From positions 1 through 54,426 of the forward strand of contig NZ_LMSO01000013.1 of assembly GCF_001428435.1 (NCBI RefSeq): DNA of 54,426 nt, written 5' to 3'. The DNA is from Arthrobacter sp. Soil782 (GTDB lineage: Bacteria; Actinomycetota; Actinomycetes; Actinomycetales; Micrococcaceae). This document shows, piece after piece, positions 34,263 through 43,105 of the stretch (positions are counted from its first letter, which is position 1; every line of letters starts with the position of its first letter). The notes beneath the pieces were generated by a model. That model had not been told where the DNA came from. It did not search any database and saw only the letters and a list, made by a program, of their open reading frames with translations. A program made the position numbers and the translations under genes.

Positions 34263-34625
34263 TCAGACGCTGGTACCGGTGGAGAATCCACTCGTGAAGG
34301 CGGCGGCGAAGAACAGCACCCATCCGATGATGAGCAGGATGCTCAGCGCGCCGAGAATGATCGCGACCCACCCCAGCAGACGCCCGCCGGCGGCTGGTTC
34401 GCCCATCCGTTCGGCCTTGTTCGCCGAGCTGATCGCCAACGGCCCGAAGACGAACCAGAACAGGAACATCCCGAGTACGCCGTAGGCAAGCGAGAGCTGG
34501 GCAGCGCGCTTTCCCTCGTAGTCCGACCCCGCGTAGCTCATGCCCGGAGACCGGCGGGTGCTGGCGGCCGCGAAGGGCTGTTCGCTCGGATACGGGGCAC
34601 GATTCTGGGTGGAGTAACTCGACAT
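34263..34625 (-). CDS. DUF4190-type small membrane protein
   Basis: 120 residues from the ATG at 34625 with AGAAGGAA 6 bp upstream; a longer frame has no site. A polar, Tyr/Ser/Pro-rich N-terminal ~40 residues is followed by two membrane helices around LSLAYGVLGMFLFWFVFGPLAI and LGWVAIILGALSILLII, with the small loop SSANKAERMGEP between them, typical of DUF4190. Function is unknown. It is divergent from the HAD phosphatase across a perfect palindrome. Confidence 0.8.
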   Translation of the reverse strand: MSSYSTQNRAPYPSEQPFAAASTRRSPGMSYAGSDYEGKRAAQLSLAYGVLGMFLFWFVFGPLAISSANKAERMGEPAAGGRLLGWVAIILGALSILLIIGWVLFFAAAFTSGFSTGTSV

Positions 34626-34680
34626 GGGTATTCCTTCTGAGACAAGGTGGATAGTCCGGGATCCTGTTGGTGAGTTACCG

Positions 34681-34698
34681 CCAATACACCCGTATTGG
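34681..34698. promoter_or_regulatory. Palindrome CCAATAC-ACCC-GTATTGG
   Basis: A perfect 7+7 bp inverted repeat with a 4-base spacer, in the 113-bp divergent gap between the DUF4190 gene and the HAD gene. The size and place fit a dimeric regulator's operator. Confidence 0.5.
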
Positions 34699-34738
34699 AG
34701 CACATCCTATTGCACGGCGACGAGGCGAGGCGGAAAAC

Positions 34739-35440
34739 ATGACACAACAGCACGACGACGGCGTACGCGGCGTCCTGTTCGACGTTGACGGCACGCTGGT
34801 GGACACCAACTACCTGCACACCCTCGCGTGGTGGCAAGCCTTCCGCCGCTTCGGCCATGATGTGCCGATGGCCAGCATCCATCGCACCATCGGGATGGGC
34901 GGCTCCACCCTCATTGAGCACCTCATCGGCGAGGGCCGGGACACCGAGCAGGACGAGGAGCTCAAGGACACCCACGGGGCGCTGTTCTCAGCGCAGTGGC
35001 CTGCCCTGCGCTCGTTCGACGGCACCCGCGACCTGCTTAATCATTGCGCGGGAGCGGGCCTCGCCGTCGTGCTGGCCACGTCCGCGAACAACGAGGAGCT
35101 GGCCGTCCTGAAGAAGGTGATCGACGCCGATGAGGCGATCACCGGCGCCACCACCGCAACCGACACCGGCATCAGCAAGCCCTCCCCCGACATCCTCGAA
35201 GCAGCGCTCGGCGTCGCAGAGCTCAAGGCCGAAGAAGCAGTGTTCGTCGGCGACGCCGTCTGGGACGTACTGGCCGCCAACAAGCTCGGCATGCGCACCA
35301 TCGCCGTCACCACCGGCGGTACCAGCCAAGCTGAACTGCGCGACGCCGGGGCGGCCTATGTGTTTGAGAACGTCCGGGAGCTGCTGAACGCCGTTCTCGC
35401 CGGCGAGATCCCCGAGCTGGCGAAAGCAACCGGCGGATGA
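34739..35440 (+). CDS. HAD-superfamily phosphatase
   Basis: 233 residues. Motif I is GVLFDVDGTLVDTN with the two aspartates, motif II is VVLATSAN, motif III is the lysine in GISKPSPDI and motif IV is VFVGDAVWDVLAA. The helical cap between motifs I and II places it with phosphoglycolate-phosphatase/beta-phosphoglucomutase-like members, probably removing phosphate from small sugars. It overlaps the next gene by ATGA, so the two are co-translated. Confidence 0.9.
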   Translation: MTQQHDDGVRGVLFDVDGTLVDTNYLHTLAWWQAFRRFGHDVPMASIHRTIGMGGSTLIEHLIGEGRDTEQDEELKDTHGALFSAQWPALRSFDGTRDLLNHCAGAGLAVVLATSANNEELAVLKKVIDADEAITGATTATDTGISKPSPDILEAALGVAELKAEEAVFVGDAVWDVLAANKLGMRTIAVTTGGTSQAELRDAGAAYVFENVRELLNAVLAGEIPELAKATGG

Positions 35441-36198
35441 AGCCCAAGTATCCCTACGCGCTCACCTTTGACCGCTACCGGGAGCTGATGGAGAAGGACT
35501 TCGCGCGGCTTCTGGGGCTCACACGCTCCGCCGACGCCGCGGCCCGGATTCCTGCCTGTCCGGACTGGGATATCGAACAGCTGGTCCGGCACACCGCGCT
35601 CGTGTACCTGCAGAAAGCCGAGACCATCCGCACCGGCGCCAAGCCGCAGGGCCGCTGGGTTCCGGAGGACATTCTGCAGCTGGGTCCGGCCGAAATACTG
35701 GAGACCTGCTACCAGCGGATCACTGGCGAATTCGATGCCCATGAACCGTCAGACCCCGCGGAATCGTGGGTGGCTGAGGATCAGACCGTGGGTTTCTGGA
35801 TCCGCCGACTGACGCACGAGACCTCGATCCACCGCTACGACCTCGAAGCATCCCTGGGCGACCCACAGCCGGTCGAGACAGAGCTGGCCGTCGACGGCAT
35901 CGACGAGGTGCTGACCGTCATGTTCGAGCGCGGGCGGTCGGCGGGCACGAATTCCGGCCCCGCAGAGGTCACCGGAAATCTGCTCCTCGAAAGCGGCGGA
36001 CAAGCCTGGTCGGTTCTCCTGCTTCCTCACGACGTCGAGATTTCCGCCGATGCGGCAGGCTCCTCCCCCGATGCCAGTATCAGCGGGGAACCCAACGACA
36101 TTCTGTTGTGGCTCTGGGGCCGCGAACCGCTGCCCATTCAAGCTGGCGACGCCGGTTTGGCAGCCGAATTGCGACGGCGCCTGGCCGCAACCACCTGA
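35437..36198 (+). CDS. Mycothiol-type maleylpyruvate isomerase / DinB-like family protein
   Basis: 253 residues of the TIGR03083 type. An N-terminal four-helix bundle shows CPDWDIEQLVRHTALVYLQK and LTHETSIHRYDLE; the histidines and acidic residues form the family's metal site. The C-terminal domain (NLLLESGGQAWSVLL...NDILLWLWGR) is also typical. Members use mycothiol as cofactor in actinobacteria. It is coupled to the upstream HAD gene by a 4-bp overlap, and a perfect inverted repeat at 36246-36281 follows. Confidence 0.85.
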   Translation: MKPKYPYALTFDRYRELMEKDFARLLGLTRSADAAARIPACPDWDIEQLVRHTALVYLQKAETIRTGAKPQGRWVPEDILQLGPAEILETCYQRITGEFDAHEPSDPAESWVAEDQTVGFWIRRLTHETSIHRYDLEASLGDPQPVETELAVDGIDEVLTVMFERGRSAGTNSGPAEVTGNLLLESGGQAWSVLLLPHDVEISADAAGSSPDASISGEPNDILLWLWGREPLPIQAGDAGLAAELRRRLAATT

Positions 36199-36245
36199 AG
36201 TGCCGGACACACAGCGGATTGCCGCTCCGCAAAAGCGCCGGTGTT

Positions 36246-36281
36246 GTGCAGGATCGTGGGGACGCTCCTACGATCCTGCAC
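36246..36281. terminator. 12-bp perfect inverted repeat, terminator-like
   Basis: GTGCAGGATCGT pairs with ACGATCCTGCAC across a 12-base loop that itself can form GGA/TCC. It lies 47 bp after the upstream stop codon. No T tract is seen, so it could equally be an operator. Confidence 0.5.
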
Positions 36282-36368
36282 AGATGCGGCACTCCTAACG
36301 CGGTTCCGGAGCGTGGAAGTGTTTAGACTGAACCTGCTGCTGCCGTCAATCGCCAAAGGAGTCCGGTC

Positions 36369-37085
36369 CTGATACGCACCATCAGCTACAACCTTCGTGA
36401 GCACAAGGCGCGCGGTGAGCTCGAAGCCCTTGCCGAGGATTACGAGGTGGATCTGCTGTGCCTGCAGGAATGTGATGCCTCGGACCTGCCCGACGTCGTT
36501 GGCGGGCTGCAGATGGCAACCGCCACCAAGGAAAACCGGCTGGGACTCGCCATGTATTACCGGCGGGATCGCTTCGATATGGTCCGTGCCGACTCCTTCT
36601 CGCTCAAAAAGTCCCTGCATGACCGTGTGCTCACGCCTGCGCACGAGCGGCTGATCGGCGTCAAGCTCCTCGACCTGCAGACGAACAACACGCTTGTGGC
36701 CGGCTCCTTCCATGCGGCTCCCCTGACGGCCTCGAATTCGCTGCGGAGACATCAGATCAACGCCGCCCACGCCGAACTCCTGAGCATGGGGGACGGTTTT
36801 GCCACCTTGATGGTGGGCGACTTCAACTATCCGTTCTTCACGCAGAAGCTCACCGAGCGCATGAATGAATCCGGCTATGATCTCTCGCTGAGCGACCGGC
36901 GAACCTACACCCGCGGCATGGTTTTCCGGGGACACTTCGACTTTGCGACGTCGCGCGGACTGGAAATCGACAAGGTGGAGACCCTTCCGCGTGGGGCGTC
37001 CGACCACCTGCCGATCCTCGTGCTAGCGGACTACCGGGCCAACGTCGAGGAGCCGTCAACGGAGGACGAGGTCCAGCCCGCCTAG
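36369..37085 (+). CDS. Endonuclease/exonuclease/phosphatase-family protein, apparent CTG start
   Basis: 238 residues. EEP-fold landmarks are RTISYNLREHKARGEL (conserved Asn), VDLLCLQECD (metal Glu), LVAGSFHAAPLTA, MVGDFNYP (Asp/Asn pair) and GASDHLPIL (catalytic Asp-His). The frame is open back only to a TAG at 36324 and offers no ATG, GTG or TTG before the first strand. CTG at 36369 stands 8 bp after AAAGGAG and gives the expected (M)IRTISYNL beginning. A GTG at 36447 would delete the conserved strand. It probably hydrolyses phosphodiesters or phosphomonoesters, and the nuclease operon lies downstream. Confidence 0.82.
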   Translation: MIRTISYNLREHKARGELEALAEDYEVDLLCLQECDASDLPDVVGGLQMATATKENRLGLAMYYRRDRFDMVRADSFSLKKSLHDRVLTPAHERLIGVKLLDLQTNNTLVAGSFHAAPLTASNSLRRHQINAAHAELLSMGDGFATLMVGDFNYPFFTQKLTERMNESGYDLSLSDRRTYTRGMVFRGHFDFATSRGLEIDKVETLPRGASDHLPILVLADYRANVEEPSTEDEVQPA

Positions 37086-37178
37086 AATTGTCAGGAGCGG
37101 CTGTTACGTTCAGAATTCCACTGGACAGCTGCTCAGGCAGCACAATCCGCGACGGCGGGCACGGGGAGCGGGGCAATC

Positions 37179-39893
37179 ATGAGGGTTGAGTTCGGCTGGT
37201 TTCTCGACCGCGCGCCGTGGTCTTTTCAATCCGGTGGCCTGAACACCGTACGGGTGGGCCGCCTCGGCTTTGTGGCACTGCTGCAGACCAGGCTTGGCAT
37301 CACGCGGCCAGAAGTCGCGCACCTTGTACGCGTGAACCAGTACACCGCGCGTTTGCGGGCACTGGACAGTTCGTCAGCGTGGTTCTCGACCTCCTTTGCC
37401 GTGGACCCATGGTCAACCGCTCAGGATCTCCTCTATGCGCGGGATGACCTGGTGGCCAACGGTTGGGACGGCCGTCTTCCCGCAGGCCATCCCTCCAATC
37501 TGTTGCAGACTCTGGCGGCGGCTGAGGCGGTCGAACTTCCACTTGCCCCGGCACTTGCTGACGACGTCGCCGGGCTGACGGCTGCCCTGGAAACTCCACT
37601 TCCGCTCGGCATCTCAGCCGTTGCGTTGCAGCACCCGCGGTCCTCCTTTCCCTCAATTTGGCAGGCAATTCTCGGGAAGCTCGAAGTGCGCGGCGTCAGC
37701 ATCGTGGAGCCGGAACCCACCGCAGCGCCGCCACCACGCATCACGGTTCTGCACGCGGAAACTGAGTGGGAAGCCGCAGAGCACGCTGCCCGGTGGTTGG
37801 GTGCCGGCGGAAGCGGTAACGCGGGTGCTGCGGGCACTGCGGGCGTTGATGCCATGGCGGCGAGCACCGCTGTCGTCGTATCGCACCAGACCAATGTTCT
37901 AGACCATTACCTTTCCGCTCATGGACTGCCGCGCATCGGCATTGGAGCCAGATCCCGTTGGCGTGCACAGGATCAGGTCATCCCGCTCTTCATGGAGGTC
38001 ATCTGGGGTCCGGCGAATGTGCAGTTGCTCAGTGAATTCCTGTCGCTGCCGGTATCGCCCGTTCGGCGTGACGCCGGCCGTGAACTCCTCAAAGCGCTGA
38101 AGGCGGAGCCGGGAACCGGTGGCGAAGCGTGGAGCGCGGCGCTGCAGGCGATCGCAGAGCTGCCCGACTTTGACAGGGAACAGGCCTCCGAGCTTGACGA
38201 GTTGTTCTCCGGTAATCTCCTGATCGAGCACCACGGTGTCAGCGGTACGCAGATTGCGGCAAAGACCGAATGGCTTGCGAAACGGCTCGATCGGCTCGTT
38301 CGTCATCGCCCCGGGTTGGCCTCTACCTACGCGCAGCTGCAGACGCTGATTGCCCTGATTTCCGGCCTGCCGCTGGTGTCCCGAACGGACCTTCGGCGGA
38401 TGATCTCCTCGGTCGTGGCGGAAACCACCAATCCGCTTGCAACCAGCGAAGCGTCCGACTGGCTGCGGCTTGAGCACCTCACCGAGCTGATGGATCCAGT
38501 GGATGACGTCCTGTGGTGGGGATTCCAGGACGCTACGGCGCCACGAACGCGTCGCTGGGACCGTTCCGATATTGAGTCGCTCTCTTCGGTGGGCGTGCAC
38601 CTGCCCTCACCCGAGAGCCTGGCGATGCTGCAGATCACCCAGACAGTCCAGGCCTCGACGCGCTGCCGCAACCTTCTAATCGTCCAGACTGCCCAGCAGG
38701 AAGGCGAGCCCACTGAGAACAATCCCCTGCTTGAGGCTTTGGTCGCCGCGCAGCCAGCAACCGGTTCGGGGCCATCGCTACGCGCGCAGATCAGGGAACG
38801 CACTGTTACACCGGTGCAACTGGTCCAGAACAACCGTTGGGCCTTGGCAGGACGGTCGGCGCGGATGGCCCCCGTCGATCCCGTCCGCGTAGCGCCGCCG
38901 CCTCCTGAGTTCGAGCTGGAGCCGCGCGCCGATTTCGCCCCGGACGCGCTGTCCTTCAGCCAGCTCGGCAACCTGCTGGGATGTTCCCTGGCCTGGGTGC
39001 TCGACAAGAAAATGCGGTTACGGCCCGCGGATGCCGACAGCGCGCCGAGCGGCAACACCATGATCGGGATCTTCGCTCACAAGCTGGTCGAGGAACTGCA
39101 TCACGATCTCTCAGCCCAACTCCGCGCCGTCCCCACGCCCGAGGAAATCGACCGCAAGATCGACAAACTCCTGCCGCACCTCGCATCGGAGCTTCTCCTA
39201 CCAGGGCAAAGCGCAAGGCTGAAGAATTTGCGCGCAGTGCTGTCCTCCAACGTAATGAAGTTCTTCACCTGGGTGAGCGCTGCCGGGATCACCATCCAGG
39301 ACGTCGAGAAGCCGTTCGAGAAGTTCCTTGAACTTACCGTGGACGGAAAGCAGATGTCGGTTCCGGTGAGAGGCTCCATCGACGTCGCGGGGATAGACGG
39401 CGAGGGCAGGCCTGCCGTCATTGACCTGAAATGGAGCAACCGGGACAAGTACCGTGTGGAGGAGGTACGCGAGGGAAAGGCCCTTCAGTTGGCGCTGTAC
39501 CAGTGGGCGCTTGCCGAAGATCCCGCAGGGGATGTCAGCGAAACTGCGCCGGCCGCCAGGGACCGATCGGCCGGTGGGGACGGACCTGCCGCTTACTACC
39601 TGCTCAAGCAGGGCACCTTCGCATCCACCCACCCCGGACTGGGCGGGTCGGCAACAGCAGCTGAAGGACCGGACGTCCTGTGGGATACCGCAGTCAAAGC
39701 GGCAACCTTCTCTGTCTCGGAAGTAGTGCAGGGCCGAGTCACGGCAACTCCGCTGGTAGACACAGCCCGTGAGGCTGCCGGCGGGGAAACCGGTGAGGCA
39801 CGGGCAATTGCGGACGGGCGTTTTTATGGCAAACCGCCCTGCCGGTTCTGCCGTTTCAGCAGGCTCTGCGGATTGGCAGGCGACTTCTCATGA
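37179..39893 (+). CDS. AddB-like PD-(D/E)XK nuclease with Fe-S cluster
   Basis: 904 residues. The N-terminal ~590 residues resemble the inactive helicase part of AddB-type proteins. The C-terminal nuclease begins around C601 (NLLGCSLAWVL), has GSIDVAG...AVIDLKW near 735-750 (PD-(D/E)XK metal site with lysine), QLALYQWAL and, at about 886-896, the C-x2-C-x5-C motif CRFCRFSRLC. Together with C601 these are the four cysteines of the 4Fe-4S staple. It overlaps the following AddA-like helicase by 4 bp (ATGA). The pair is expected to process double-strand DNA ends. GGGGAGCGGGG precedes the ATG. Confidence 0.85.
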   Translation: MRVEFGWFLDRAPWSFQSGGLNTVRVGRLGFVALLQTRLGITRPEVAHLVRVNQYTARLRALDSSSAWFSTSFAVDPWSTAQDLLYARDDLVANGWDGRLPAGHPSNLLQTLAAAEAVELPLAPALADDVAGLTAALETPLPLGISAVALQHPRSSFPSIWQAILGKLEVRGVSIVEPEPTAAPPPRITVLHAETEWEAAEHAARWLGAGGSGNAGAAGTAGVDAMAASTAVVVSHQTNVLDHYLSAHGLPRIGIGARSRWRAQDQVIPLFMEVIWGPANVQLLSEFLSLPVSPVRRDAGRELLKALKAEPGTGGEAWSAALQAIAELPDFDREQASELDELFSGNLLIEHHGVSGTQIAAKTEWLAKRLDRLVRHRPGLASTYAQLQTLIALISGLPLVSRTDLRRMISSVVAETTNPLATSEASDWLRLEHLTELMDPVDDVLWWGFQDATAPRTRRWDRSDIESLSSVGVHLPSPESLAMLQITQTVQASTRCRNLLIVQTAQQEGEPTENNPLLEALVAAQPATGSGPSLRAQIRERTVTPVQLVQNNRWALAGRSARMAPVDPVRVAPPPPEFELEPRADFAPDALSFSQLGNLLGCSLAWVLDKKMRLRPADADSAPSGNTMIGIFAHKLVEELHHDLSAQLRAVPTPEEIDRKIDKLLPHLASELLLPGQSARLKNLRAVLSSNVMKFFTWVSAAGITIQDVEKPFEKFLELTVDGKQMSVPVRGSIDVAGIDGEGRPAVIDLKWSNRDKYRVEEVREGKALQLALYQWALAEDPAGDVSETAPAARDRSAGGDGPAAYYLLKQGTFASTHPGLGGSATAAEGPDVLWDTAVKAATFSVSEVVQGRVTATPLVDTAREAAGGETGEARAIADGRFYGKPPCRFCRFSRLCGLAGDFS

Positions 39894-42800
39894 ACACCCT
39901 CAGCAACGTACTGATGATTTCGGCGAGCGCCGGCACCGGGAAGACGCATGCGCTGACCAACGTCATTGCTGACCGCATTGCCGGCGGCACACCTGCCGCT
40001 GCCATCATGGCGACCACCTTCACCAAGAAAGCGGCCGGTGAGCTCAAGGAACGCATAGCTCTGCGACTGCTGGACGATCAGGGCTCGGGCGCTCACGGAT
40101 CGGGCGCTCAGAACTCCAGCGAACAGGGTTTCAGCTCCGACAACTCGAGCGTGCCGGATCCCCTGAAGCTGAAGGAAGCAGCACAGCAGCTGTCCACGAG
40201 CCTCATCGGGACCGTCAACAGCGTCTGTAGCAGGCTCCTCACCGAATACGCCATCGATGCCGGGCTTTCTCCTGCCCTCGAAGCGATCGCCGAGGGTGAG
40301 CAGGACGGCATTTTCCGGCTCGCCACGGATGAAGTGCTTGCCGACTACTCGGAACAGATCCTGCCGATCGCGCGCAGAATGAGCATGGTCGAGGATGACG
40401 CATGGATGGTGCTCGTCCGCGGTATCTGCGATGCGGCCCGCAATAACCTCCTGCAACCACAGGACCTCGCTGCCTGTGCCAAACGTTCCTGGCAGGGCTA
40501 CCAGAGCGTCCTGGAGGAGCGCGGGACGTATGACGGCAGGCAAGCCTGGTTGGACGGCCTCCGCCAGGCGCTGCCGGAACTTCGGGCCGTGGTGCGTGAC
40601 GGCGTCGACCCCGCCGGCAGACCCGTCAATGTGGCAGCCAAGAACTTCGCGGAGAACTGGCCCAAGGTTGTCCACCGGATCACCTCGATGGGGGACGTCG
40701 AGGACGTCTCCTGGGAGCAATGGCGCGGCGCTGTTCCTGCCGCGTCCTCAAAGCTCATCAAAACCATCTTCGAGCAGCCGATCACTGCATTTTCAGAAGA
40801 GCTCCTGAGCAATCCGGCGTTCCACGATGACATTGAACAGTTCATCCGGCTTATCTACGCGTGTGCGGCTGAATGCCTCGAAGCGTTCGAGCGTTTCAAG
40901 CACACCCACGGCTTGATGGACTTCGTTGACCAGGAAACCCTGGCCCTCAAACTCGTCCGTGAGAATGAGGCGTTCAGACAGTCCTTCTCGCAGCGGGTGC
41001 AGTTCCTGGTGGTGGATGAATTCCAGGACACCAGTCCCCTTCAACTTGAACTCTTCCTGCAGCTGAGCAGGCTCGTGGATCGCGCTGTGTGGGTGGGCGA
41101 CCCCAAGCAGGCCATCTACGAGTTCCGCGGAACCGATCCTGAGCTGATGGATGCAGTGGTCTCCAAGGTGACCCAGCGTGAGATGTTGAGCAGCTCCTGG
41201 AGGTCCGAGCAGGTTCCCCTCGACCTGTCCAACGCAACGTTCATCCCGTTGTTCGCAGCCGTTGGGATGAGCCGCGAGTCCGTGGAGCTCCGGCTACCGG
41301 ACGCCCGTGCCGACTGCACCGGCGGGTTCCTGGAAGCGTGGAGCCGGACAGCGGGGAAAGACGAAGAGCGGCTTGCGACAACCGCCGTCGGTGTCGCTGA
41401 CCTGCTGCGCCGGCGTCCGGAGCTGGTACCGAAAGAGATTGCCGTGCTGACGCGCACCAATAAGGAAGCGCAGGCAGTGGCAGCAGCGCTGTCCGCACTC
41501 GGCATCCGGGCAACGCTCAACAGCCAGCCGCTGCTGAGTTCCCGTGAGGTGCAATTGGCGCGTGCCTCGCTGGCCTTCGTTGCCGACGCACGTGACACTA
41601 TCGCGCTCAGTGAGGTTGTTGCCCTGCATCCGGGGCACCGCGCACATGAGAAGTGGCAGCAGGCGTTGCTGGCCTCGCCCGAGCCTGCTGAAACCCTCGC
41701 GCAATGGGCTGCCGATCCGCTCTGTACAGCGCTCACGGAGCTGAATGGGCGGGCCATCGCGTCTACGCCCACTGAGGTGTTCGAAGAGGTGGTCAGCCTC
41801 ATCGGCCTCCCGGCGTTGCTGAAGACCTGGTCTGCCCCCGAGACGCGCCTGCGGAACCTCGATGCTGTGCGTGCCGAGTTCAACAACTACTACGAGGCCG
41901 CCAAGGCGCTCAAGGCCCCGGCAACCCTGCGCGGTGCACTGCAGTTCTTGTCCGAATCGGAGGCTGTTGCCTCTGATAACTCAGGTGACGACGTCGTTAA
42001 TGTGATGACGTATCACAAGGCCAAGGGGCTCGAGTGGCCGGTGGTCATTATGGAGAGCCTGGACCGCGAAGTGGGCGCCCGTGCGTTCGGTGTGGCGGTG
42101 GAGTCCGACGGCGAGTTCGACCTCGACGAACCTCTTGCCGGACGCTGGATCCGGTTCTGGCCCTCCCCCTTCCCGTACAAGGGCTCACCGCTGGATGCCG
42201 CAGCGAAATCGAGCGACGTCCTCATGGCCAATGAGGACCGCGAACGCCGCAACGCTGCGCGCCTCATGTATGTGGGCATGACCCGGTCCATCAACACCAC
42301 CATCCTCACCGCGAAGGGCAGCTCACCGCTTGGCTTGAATGATTTGGGCATCACCGGCCTGATCAAGTGGTCGGGCGAGAAGCACGACGGCGTTATCACG
42401 GTAAACGGAAATGAACTGCCGGCGTATGTGCAGACCTACGTCGCAGAGGACGCACCGGAGAGCGTCACCACCACCTCATCTATCCAGTACGACGACGCCG
42501 CGGCCGCTCCCCTAGCCGGGTCCTATCTGCCCGCGCGAATCAAGGCGAGCGCCCAGACAACCACGAACGGGACCGACACCGACGCACGCATCTACGAGCA
42601 CGCGCACCTCGGTGACCCGCTGGCCACCAGAGGAGACGAACGATGGGCCTCCGTGGGTTCGGCCGTCCACGCGTACCTCGGCACGGAGTACACGGCGCTG
42701 GATCGAGCCGGGCAACTCGGCGTTGCCAAGGAGATCCTTGACCGGTGGCAGGTAGGCGACCTCATCGGCGTCGAACTGCTCCTCACCGCAGGTGACCGGT

Positions 42801-43105
42801 TCGCGGAGTATCTCGCGTCAGTGTATCCGGGCGCACCAGTGCTTCGAGAGGTGCCCATCTCGTGGCGCACTGGGCAGAACCAGTACATGGAAGGCTGGAT
42901 CGACCTGCTCATTGAACTGCCCGAGGGGTTTGTCCTAATCGACCACAAGAGCTACCCCGGTGAGGATCCGGCGAAACATATCCGCAAGGAAAACCTCGGG
43001 CAGATGGAAACTTACCGTCAGGCACTCCTTGATGTGACAGGGAAGCCGGTCGTCGAGACCCTGATCCACCTGCCGGCCCTCGGCAAGGTGTACAAAATTG
43101 ACTGA
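39890..43105 (+). CDS. AddA/RecB-like UvrD helicase-nuclease
   Basis: 1071 residues. Walker A is SASAGTGKTHAL (about 8-20), motif Ia is TFTKKAAGELKER, motif II is LVVDEFQDTSPLQ (about 372), then GDPKQAIYEFRG (III), VMTYHKAKGLEWPVV (V) and RLMYVGMTRS (VI). A RecB-type nuclease domain ends the protein: MEGWIDLLIELPEGFVLIDHKSY, with the metal aspartates and DHK, then QMETYRQAL. The residue after ATG is reached from the overlapping addB-like stop. It forms an AddAB-like heterodimer with the upstream protein, acting in recombinational repair or in degradation of foreign DNA. Confidence 0.88.
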   Translation: MNTLSNVLMISASAGTGKTHALTNVIADRIAGGTPAAAIMATTFTKKAAGELKERIALRLLDDQGSGAHGSGAQNSSEQGFSSDNSSVPDPLKLKEAAQQLSTSLIGTVNSVCSRLLTEYAIDAGLSPALEAIAEGEQDGIFRLATDEVLADYSEQILPIARRMSMVEDDAWMVLVRGICDAARNNLLQPQDLAACAKRSWQGYQSVLEERGTYDGRQAWLDGLRQALPELRAVVRDGVDPAGRPVNVAAKNFAENWPKVVHRITSMGDVEDVSWEQWRGAVPAASSKLIKTIFEQPITAFSEELLSNPAFHDDIEQFIRLIYACAAECLEAFERFKHTHGLMDFVDQETLALKLVRENEAFRQSFSQRVQFLVVDEFQDTSPLQLELFLQLSRLVDRAVWVGDPKQAIYEFRGTDPELMDAVVSKVTQREMLSSSWRSEQVPLDLSNATFIPLFAAVGMSRESVELRLPDARADCTGGFLEAWSRTAGKDEERLATTAVGVADLLRRRPELVPKEIAVLTRTNKEAQAVAAALSALGIRATLNSQPLLSSREVQLARASLAFVADARDTIALSEVVALHPGHRAHEKWQQALLASPEPAETLAQWAADPLCTALTELNGRAIASTPTEVFEEVVSLIGLPALLKTWSAPETRLRNLDAVRAEFNNYYEAAKALKAPATLRGALQFLSESEAVASDNSGDDVVNVMTYHKAKGLEWPVVIMESLDREVGARAFGVAVESDGEFDLDEPLAGRWIRFWPSPFPYKGSPLDAAAKSSDVLMANEDRERRNAARLMYVGMTRSINTTILTAKGSSPLGLNDLGITGLIKWSGEKHDGVITVNGNELPAYVQTYVAEDAPESVTTTSSIQYDDAAAAPLAGSYLPARIKASAQTTTNGTDTDARIYEHAHLGDPLATRGDERWASVGSAVHAYLGTEYTALDRAGQLGVAKEILDRWQVGDLIGVELLLTAGDRFAEYLASVYPGAPVLREVPISWRTGQNQYMEGWIDLLIELPEGFVLIDHKSYPGEDPAKHIRKENLGQMETYRQALLDVTGKPVVETLIHLPALGKVYKID

